Position numbers and translations under genes: made by a program
The notes under the pieces: model-generated
The model's database searches: none
What the model was told of the DNA's origin: nothing
Seen by the model: the letters and a program-made list of their open reading frames with translations, nothing else
Shown: piece by piece, positions 57,973-64,000 of the stretch
Layout of the letters: each line of letters starts with the position of its first letter
Numbering within the stretch: position 1 is the stretch's first letter
From: Ceratodon purpureus
Taxonomy: Eukaryota; Streptophyta; Bryopsida; Pseudoditrichales; Ditrichaceae
NCBI GenBank assembly: GCA_014871385.1
Contig: CM026426.1
Span: 63,965,877 to 64,029,876, forward strand
Direction: 5' to 3'
Length of the DNA stretch: 64,000 nt

Positions 57973-58812
57973 TCAAGCGTTTTCCCAAAAACTCTGCTGA
58001 AAACCCTCCTGTTTGTTCACAATATCCGACATCTCACCGAGATAAGGCATCGTTCTCCAGCAATACCGTTGGAACTCGTAGTCCGTCATTTCGCGAGTCT
58101 CGTCACTTTCATGCTCGGAGTGGTCTTCCTCCTCGTCCACCTTACGCTTCTTAGCATCACCGGAGGATCCGCGTGTCGCATTAGGGGATTCTGCATCTGC
58201 CCTTATGGATCTACGAGATCCCAGCGCTGCGCCTCCCACTTCCATATGCAATGAAACCTGGCCAAGTCCCCTGATTCTATCCCGGCGGAGTGGCGTCGTC
58301 GTCGTCCGACTTCCAGCCCTCCACCATCGGGCATGCGCGCATGCACACCCCTCACGCACTCGATCGCTCGATGGACCCCCAGTCCGTGTCCGCACGATCT
58401 TCCGACCCTCCTCGTCCCCCCGGACCCCACTTTGCACCACCCGTTCCGCTGGAATGCGCACGCGCATCGGATGCATGATGCCTGTGCAGTGCGCCACGGA
58501 TTGGAACTGCAACACTGCGACTGGGTCCCAGTTCGACGCCCACAGACGGGTCTCCATGAGGGGCACGGCGGAGAAGTCGGGACACAAGAGGCCATACTCT
58601 TCCTGAAACGCGTCGACGGATTCGAGCCAAGTCCGTAGACATTCCTTGGATCTCGGCACATCTTTCGCATGTTGAAACTCCCCTCCCCTTCTCCTCGCTG
58701 CATCAACCCACACTGGCAAATCCGCGCATTCGTAGTCCGATCGGAGAAACTCGCTTAGGCACCGGCTACTCCCTTCCATACAAGATGGAGGGCACTCGCG
58801 CGAGCAAGCCAT
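57973..58812 (-). CDS. Unrecognised 279-residue protein with nuclear-signal-like cluster
   Basis: A single exon, ATG 58812 to TGA 57973, uninterrupted. The N-terminus is Cys-rich (CSRECPPSC). Residues about 40-120 hold Trp/Leu-rich segments, 125-190 are Arg-rich, and a KKRKVDEEEDHSEHES segment near 220 looks like a nuclear localisation signal next to an acidic stretch. The last 40 residues (DYEFQRYCWRTMPYLGEM) may be a short domain. No family recognised. The overlapping plus-strand ORFs are shadows. Confidence 0.5.
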   Translation of the reverse strand: MACSRECPPSCMEGSSRCLSEFLRSDYECADLPVWVDAARRRGGEFQHAKDVPRSKECLRTWLESVDAFQEEYGLLCPDFSAVPLMETRLWASNWDPVAVLQFQSVAHCTGIMHPMRVRIPAERVVQSGVRGDEEGRKIVRTRTGGPSSDRVREGCACAHARWWRAGSRTTTTPLRRDRIRGLGQVSLHMEVGGAALGSRRSIRADAESPNATRGSSGDAKKRKVDEEEDHSEHESDETREMTDYEFQRYCWRTMPYLGEMSDIVNKQEGFQQSFWENA

Positions 58813-59503
58813 CGGGCACGGCTCGAAATGAGTTGAGGTTGGTGCAGGTCAGCGCGCGGAGAATAGACAACGCTACACCACGGAGGAAGAACGTTTTCCG
58901 CAATGGTGCTGCATTACCAACAGCGCTCAACACATAGAAGAAGGGAGGCGATGATCATCATAGTTCCAAATGGGCATTTAATTTTCCCTCTCAGTTGCAA
59001 TAAAACTTATAATCCACCTAGATTTGGGATTATGAAATCAATCCCAAGTTGCGAACAGACGTACACGCAGTTATAACAGGGCCGACGGTATAATCATAAA
59101 ACGTAACACGCTCGATATGTCTAGGGAGTATGATATCATTCATAATACACCCTATCACACGAGTATCACTCGAGAACAGAATTGATAGACGGCCCCGGAC
59201 ATGTAATGGCATCATGAACTTATTAGTGACCACGCATGTACAAGTATGATTACAGTATCATCAATGATTTAACAATTAAAGTTTCATGATTCCAATACTT
59301 ACGGATTCAATATCATGATAAACCAGCCTTATTCGGCTGCAATGCAGTGTCCGACCCGTTGTCCGACAGGCGCCGGACAATGGTCGACACCAATCCGACC
59401 ATCGCAGACCTGCAACTACGCTAAACCCTAAGCATTGCAGATCTTGATGTACTAAACTGCGATGTTCCGTACCCTACACCTTAGTGTTTCAACAAGCAAT
59501 ATC
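58813..59503. other. Gene-free interval
   Basis: AT-rich with a small GTCCGAC cluster at 59347-59400 and a CTAAACCCTAAG telo-box at about 59421. No coding frame. Confidence 0.45.
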
Positions 59504-59851
59504 CTAGGACTCGTCTTCAGAATCCATATAAGGCCGCAGGTTGAATGCAAGTCGGCTCTGGTACCAACGTGGCTGAATATCCACAAAGTTCCTCCACCCC
59601 CTGCAAACACAACGGAGGACAGTGCATGTTCTGTAGTTCTCGATGTCGTCATCCTCGACCATCAACATCTTCCAGATGATGCCCTCCGAGACGTCTCCCG
59701 GGATGGCAGGTAAGAAACTCGGCCTGACTCTCGTCCCCATCTCCACGATCGCCAAATACTCTTCATCGTCGCTAAAGTCAGAATCGTTCCTAAACTGGGC
59801 TGGCCCGAACAAGGCGATAGGACTCCCTGGAATCCCAGCACTGTGAGCCAT
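59504..59851 (-). CDS. Short F-box-like protein, copy 2
   Basis: ATG 59851 to TAG 59504, 115 residues. The N-terminus is acidic (DSDFSDDEEY). Residues about 47-95 read LPAIPGDVSEGIIWKMLM...VLRCVCRGWRNFVD, the F-box-like pattern of the gene at 1389..2240, and the end is acidic (MDSEDES). A TTTCAG acceptor two bases before the ATG hints at an upstream non-coding or missed exon. An ORF starting at 60006 could contribute in another frame. A CGGAC array lies just upstream. Confidence 0.55.
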   Translation of the reverse strand: MAHSAGIPGSPIALFGPAQFRNDSDFSDDEEYLAIVEMGTRVRPSFLPAIPGDVSEGIIWKMLMVEDDDIENYRTCTVLRCVCRGWRNFVDIQPRWYQSRLAFNLRPYMDSEDES

Positions 59852-59998
59852 CGCTGAAATGCAGTCAAAGTGTCACGTTTCAACGAGCCGTTGCCGAAGT
59901 GGAAGATAATGCACCGATTCCTAGAACGACCATGAAGATAAAGCAGGCGTAGCATAGTACGCCAGTCCATTTGATGGGAGGCGAACCGGGATATGTTG

Positions 59999-60350
59999 CC
60001 GGACATCGGAATTCGATATGCGTCGGACCCAAACTCAGGTCGGAACTTGGCAGTCGAAGGTACGATGTCGGGATAGTGGCCGAACCAGGGTCCGACGACG
60101 AGGAGTGCAGGAGAATGTGGCGGACTTCATCGGAGCCGACAGCAATCGGATGGCGGATAAGCGCATTGAGGGATGCCGGAATGCGGACGAGATCACGAAG
60201 ACCCGTCGGACGACGGGGCATCGATCCGGCGGAAAGCGGATGTCAGATCGGACATCGGACTGGGTATCGGATCGTACAGGGTGGCGCGGACGAAGCGGAC
60301 TGGTACTGGGGCCCACCAGTATCAGACCACCTTTATCGCAGACGTGGACA
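59999..60350 (+). repeat. CGGAC array upstream of F-box copy 2
   Basis: Dense CGGACATC, TCGGAC, GCGGAC and CCGACG words across 350 bp. Confidence 0.75.
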
Positions 60351-60420
60351 TCGGCTGTCCGAGGTGTCGCCGGGGCGGAAATGTAAAAGTGAAAATGTTG
60401 CCGTAAATATTTGGGCCGTC

Positions 60421-60540
60421 GCGATAAAGACCGAATGGGACGTCCGGTCGTGACTGTACACCGTCGTGACGTCCCGACATTGTGACGCGAGAGGGGCACG
60501 TCGCGACGGAATAGAAAACCCTGACAGTAACGGTCAGTTC
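60421..60540 (-). repeat. Right arm of the diverged inverted repeat (partner near 37474-37545)
   Basis: On the minus strand it reads GTTACTGTCAGGGTTTTC followed by TATTCCGTCGCGACG, matching the left arm with few changes. It lies at the boundary between the CGGAC block and the TGTCAC-rich MULE. Confidence 0.5.
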
Positions 60541-60725
60541 TCGGATCTTTGACCCGTTCCGTGTTTCCTCTTCCGAGTTTCCGGATTTAAGGTTCCGAGA
60601 ATACGTCCTGCTTTAACTGTTTTAAGGTTTCTGGAGTATCCGGTTTGTGTTAACTCCTAATACAGCTAGTGTCTAGCTAGTTTTTACCTATTTAACCAAA
60701 AAAAAATGAAAAATTAATGGAATAC

Positions 60726-63700
60726 TTACGCCGGATGAGGCTCTTCCGGTTTATTCTGAGTTTCTCGGATCCCACAGCTATTAAGAAGCCTTTGCATGCC
60801 CCCCGTGACATTACCTGCTTGTTTGCCGCAAAATCGTGCTATGGTTCCCTCCGCTATGTCTGGTCGTAACATTAGCAGTACCTTCACTACATGCTTGCAC
60901 AAGTTCCCTCTCTGAGCCCAAATACAATTACATCCTGCCCATTCTTTGCCGGGATTGTGAACCACGTAGCGTATGTGGCGATGTTCTGTTGAAGTAATTG
61001 GATGTCAATTCCCAGGTTTTTGATTGAAGGAGACGTCCGATTCAGGAATGTCACGAGCCTTCAAGATTGCAGATGTCGCATAGTCCTGCATCTTCTTGTT
61101 ATCGATGAACCCCTTCTCCTTCCTCAGGGACTTGTACCACTAATGGTCGTGGACGTCCTCTCTGAGTGCAATAACTATCCAACTGACATGCCTCTCGTGC
61201 ATACGACTCCTTTCAGACTTCAGCATGGACTTCAGAACGCCATGATAGCCCTCAATGGCAGCATTGGTATCCTGACCTGCATAGGGCAAGTTGTGGTAAC
61301 CAACAACCCACATCTGCACTATCCCCAACCACTGCTTCTCCATGTACTTCCAAAACTCTTTCTTTGCCGGGTACTTCATAGATAGGGCGTCCAATTTCTC
61401 CCTTGCCCAGCCCTCCAAGGCTTTCCCAGGTGGAGCAGTCCTGTCATACATTATTTGTTCGATCCCCTGGAGCACTTCCCCACGTCGCGCAATGTTTGAA
61501 ATCTTGTAACGGGAGTGTTTTTGCCATGCTAGGCGAACATGCCACAAGCACAAGAACACCGGTGTTTGCGGCCATACCTTCTTGCAAATACATCAGACCA
61601 TGCAGTTTAATGCCAGAAAGCCAAGGGCATGGCACAATTTGTCCGGACGCATTCACGAAATCGTTTCAATAATCCGCAAGAGTGTAAAAGCGCAATAGAT
61701 CCAGAATGTAAGAGGAGAGGCACATCAGGCTTCTATGGTTTACATTTTCTCTGCGTCTGGAATCGACAGTCTATAGTGTCACGAGCAATCACAGGACTCT
61801 CACGGGTCGTAAGAGGACGTTACGTTACGGTCTTTCATGTTCTCTTTGAAGAAGTTTTGCTTCGTACATATAGAAACGGAAACACACGTGCCCAGAGGCT
61901 GTGATATGAGGAACTTACGTTAGCGCATTCATTTCATCCAAGGGCACAGTCAACAATAAACGCTGAAGGATTCCACCCCGGGCATGTCGTAGCCATCTTC
62001 TGGTATAAGTGCCGTCATCCACGGCGTTAAGTCCTCCTCTCTGCACCTTGATGTTAGGACCCAACCTACTAGGATCCCTTGGTGCCACTCATCAAACACC
62101 ATTAAGGTGTACAGAGGGAACTGCATTAATATCACAACAGTCCAGAATCTTAGTTGTCATTAATGTCTCGGATATAAGGAATCTTGCAATGGTCCGTGAT
62201 TGAGACGGAAAATAGTTCTAATAACGCAAGAAAAGTACTGATGTGGGAGAATGAGGTGCTCACCTTCTTATCGTTTGTCCCAAAGGTAGCATCTATCGAG
62301 ACACCCCCTCCATTCCTATGCTTTGCCATCATTAGTCTCTGCCAAGGTGTTTGGATACCGATGGTGAAGGGCATATCTTCACCATTTAATTGCCCATGCA
62401 CCTGGACTTAACTAGCTAAGTTGGTTTTGTTGTAGTTAAACGTTTTGTCAAGATTATTCTGAACCCACATTCGTACGCTTTGTGCGTCGTTTGGATTTAG
62501 CATGTATGTCTCACTCGCAAGCTTCTGGGATATGTTTTGTATGTCTTTCCTTGTTATGAGGAGATCTCTCCTCACATCCTTCCCATCGGCCTGCCACTTC
62601 CGGAGGAATTTCAAGTGCTTCCCTCCCGCATAATTTGATGAGCGTTGTATCCCTCCCGCAAGCATCCGTCAACAAAATCCTTTATGACAGGGGAGAGGTG
62701 GGCTGAATAAGCACTGCGATCGCCAATTTCCAGTCCCCCATGAACAAGAAATCCGTTTTCATCTACGTGCTTTCCCTATAAAATACAAACTTCCGATACA
62801 TGCGGCGCATGCAGCAGAACCTTGACTGTGAACCTCGCAGTGCAGCCCCGCTTTATCGAGAGACCCCACTTCTTCTTGGAGTCCCTCTCTTTCTTTCGAG
62901 TGCATTCTTCCTTCTTACCCGTGACACTATTGGATGCTTGGAAGCCGCTTGTTCCAGTCTCAAAAGCGATGTCACTCTCCAATTGCATGGAGCCGGAAGC
63001 ATGCAAGACTGTATCTCCTTGCGGTACCTGCGGCGTCTGACTCCCGCAGTCCGTGACATCAGTGTGCGTGGCATCTGATGCCGGATGGATTGCAAATAAT
63101 GCAGAAGCTAAAAATCCCTCTATAGTATGAATACTTCTTGCCTTAGGGAAACCTGTTATTGATGTCTGCAAGGAATCAAAGGCAGCAGACGACTGCGATC
63201 CCTATTCCTCCCTCCATGACACTGACCGCGTAACTACATCTTGGTCCGTGACACCCAGAACCTCGGCAGTTGTCAGGGCCCCTTCTTTGAGACTCTCCTG
63301 ACTGTGCCGTGTATGGAGAAGTTCACTCCAAGGGGCACAAAGCTCTATTAGCACTGAACCAATCCCCTCCATGGATGAGGACCCAGGCTTCGGGCTTCTT
63401 CCGGTGCCACGTCTCTTTGTGACATCCTTTGATGTACCCCTCTTCGAAAATTTGGGGACCTTTACCGCGGCATTCAAATCGAGGAGTTTCTTCTTTCTAG
63501 GTACACGAGTACCTTTTTTCTTAAGTGTTACGTTCTCGTTCTCGTGCATGCCTAAATCAGTCCCCTGAGTACCTTGAACACTGTCAACAGCACTCTCGGA
63601 CCCACTGTCTGGGATGGGCGCCGGTTTGGCAGATCTCCTCTTCCGCAAATGCGTTGGATGCTTGCTCTTCGTTTGAGCGGAGCATACCGTGTCGGCCACG

Positions 63701-64000
63701 TCTGTGGCGGGCTTCTTCCGGGGGGCTCTTCGACGCTTCATCGGACTAGGTTCTCCCTCAGGAATAGAGTTCAAATCTAGCGGAGATGTTGGCTTCTGCT
63801 TGAATTTTCTAGGAGGCTCCCTTTGTTTTTTTCCGGTGGGGAGACTTGGTGGACCTCGGATGAGCGTCCCTTGTTGGCAAAGACTAGACGCTGAATTTCT
63901 TTCTAGGCTTCGGCAGGAGGTCGGTTGTTATGTCTTTAACAATTCCTAAAAAATCCTCGGGCCCATATTCACAATGCCACCTGCAACGTCAGAGATAGGG
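60726..64000 (-). pseudogene. Mutator-like (MULE) transposase, broken, running off the right edge
   Basis: Minus-strand order: a basic N-terminal region (64000-63200); a FAR1/WRKY-GCM1-like zinc-binding end (KRGCTARFTVKVLL...H, about 62800); and HLKFLRKWQADGKDVRRDL and YMLNPNDAQSVRMWV (62650-62440). The MULE core has VSIDATFGTN near 62290, then an intron to 62131 and FPLYTLMVFDEWHQGI. LCLWHVRLAWQK follows near 61550 and NAAIEGYHGVLKSMLKS near 61240. The last part is a SWIM finger CNCIWAQRGN...CKHVVKV at 60930-60870. The first catalytic Asp is visible in DATF and a Glu in IEGYH. Stops TAA 62408 and TAG 61140 and several frame changes mark decay. It is the same family as the remnant at 16914-17260. 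GTGACA/TGTCAC words are enriched. Confidence 0.75.

Overview
The window looks like a transposon-dense, heterochromatin-like stretch of a green-lineage nuclear genome, most likely a streptophyte alga or a bryophyte. The species cannot be fixed from sequence alone. Evidence: GT-AG introns of about 60 to 700 bp, TTTAGGG-type telomere motifs near several gene starts, a plant-type SUVR-like SET gene, MULE transposases with FAR1-like and SWIM zinc fingers, a BED/DUF659 hAT transposase and Ulp1-like proteases of the kind carried by plant Mutator-like elements. No prokaryotic gene, CRISPR array, rRNA or convincing tRNA was seen.

Layout. 1-2.6 kb: an S/P/Q-rich gene fragment, an F-box-like gene and a small acidic ORF. 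2.9-16.6 kb: a first block. It holds a GGGCGCG tandem array in front of a pseudokinase gene (3.4-5.0), a decayed DDE-like transposase (6.7-10.0), and a minus-strand gene (10.5-15.3) that reads as coiled coil + RING + SUVR-type SET, with a second GGGCGCG array upstream (16.3-16.6). 16.9-34 kb: a second block rich in TGTCAC/GTGACA. It contains a MULE 3' remnant, a Cys-rich degenerate gene, two related Ulp1-protease elements (20.6-22.5 and 26.7-31.7), a purine-rich satellite (23.4-25.1), a small membrane-protein ORF and a small gene beginning with a SLEDEV motif. 35-60.5 kb: a third block of mostly minus-strand genes. They are a Gag-like coiled-coil protein, two further RING/coiled-coil proteins, a deleted kinase, an hAT transposase, an F-box-like gene and unknowns, and nearly every one is preceded by a GC-rich array of CGGAC/GTCCG motifs. 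A GSVIK-free minimal description of the ends is a short inverted repeat near 37.5 and 60.5 kb that brackets the CGGAC arrays. 60.7-64 kb: a second MULE transposase, again TGTCAC-rich.

How the genes fit together. The same unusual gene families recur in blocks that differ in their short motif: kinase twice, RING/coiled-coil three times, F-box-like twice, SLEDEV-small-protein twice, MULE twice, Ulp1 twice. This resembles, by analogy only, plant VANDAL Mutator elements, in which each lineage has its own tandem short motif bound by an element-encoded anti-silencing protein. Many of the genes show one-base frameshifts at homopolymers and stops in place of Gln, Arg or Trp codons. Part of this may be assembly error and part C-to-T decay of methylated repeats. 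Splice phases and coordinates were worked out by hand, without alignment software or transcripts.
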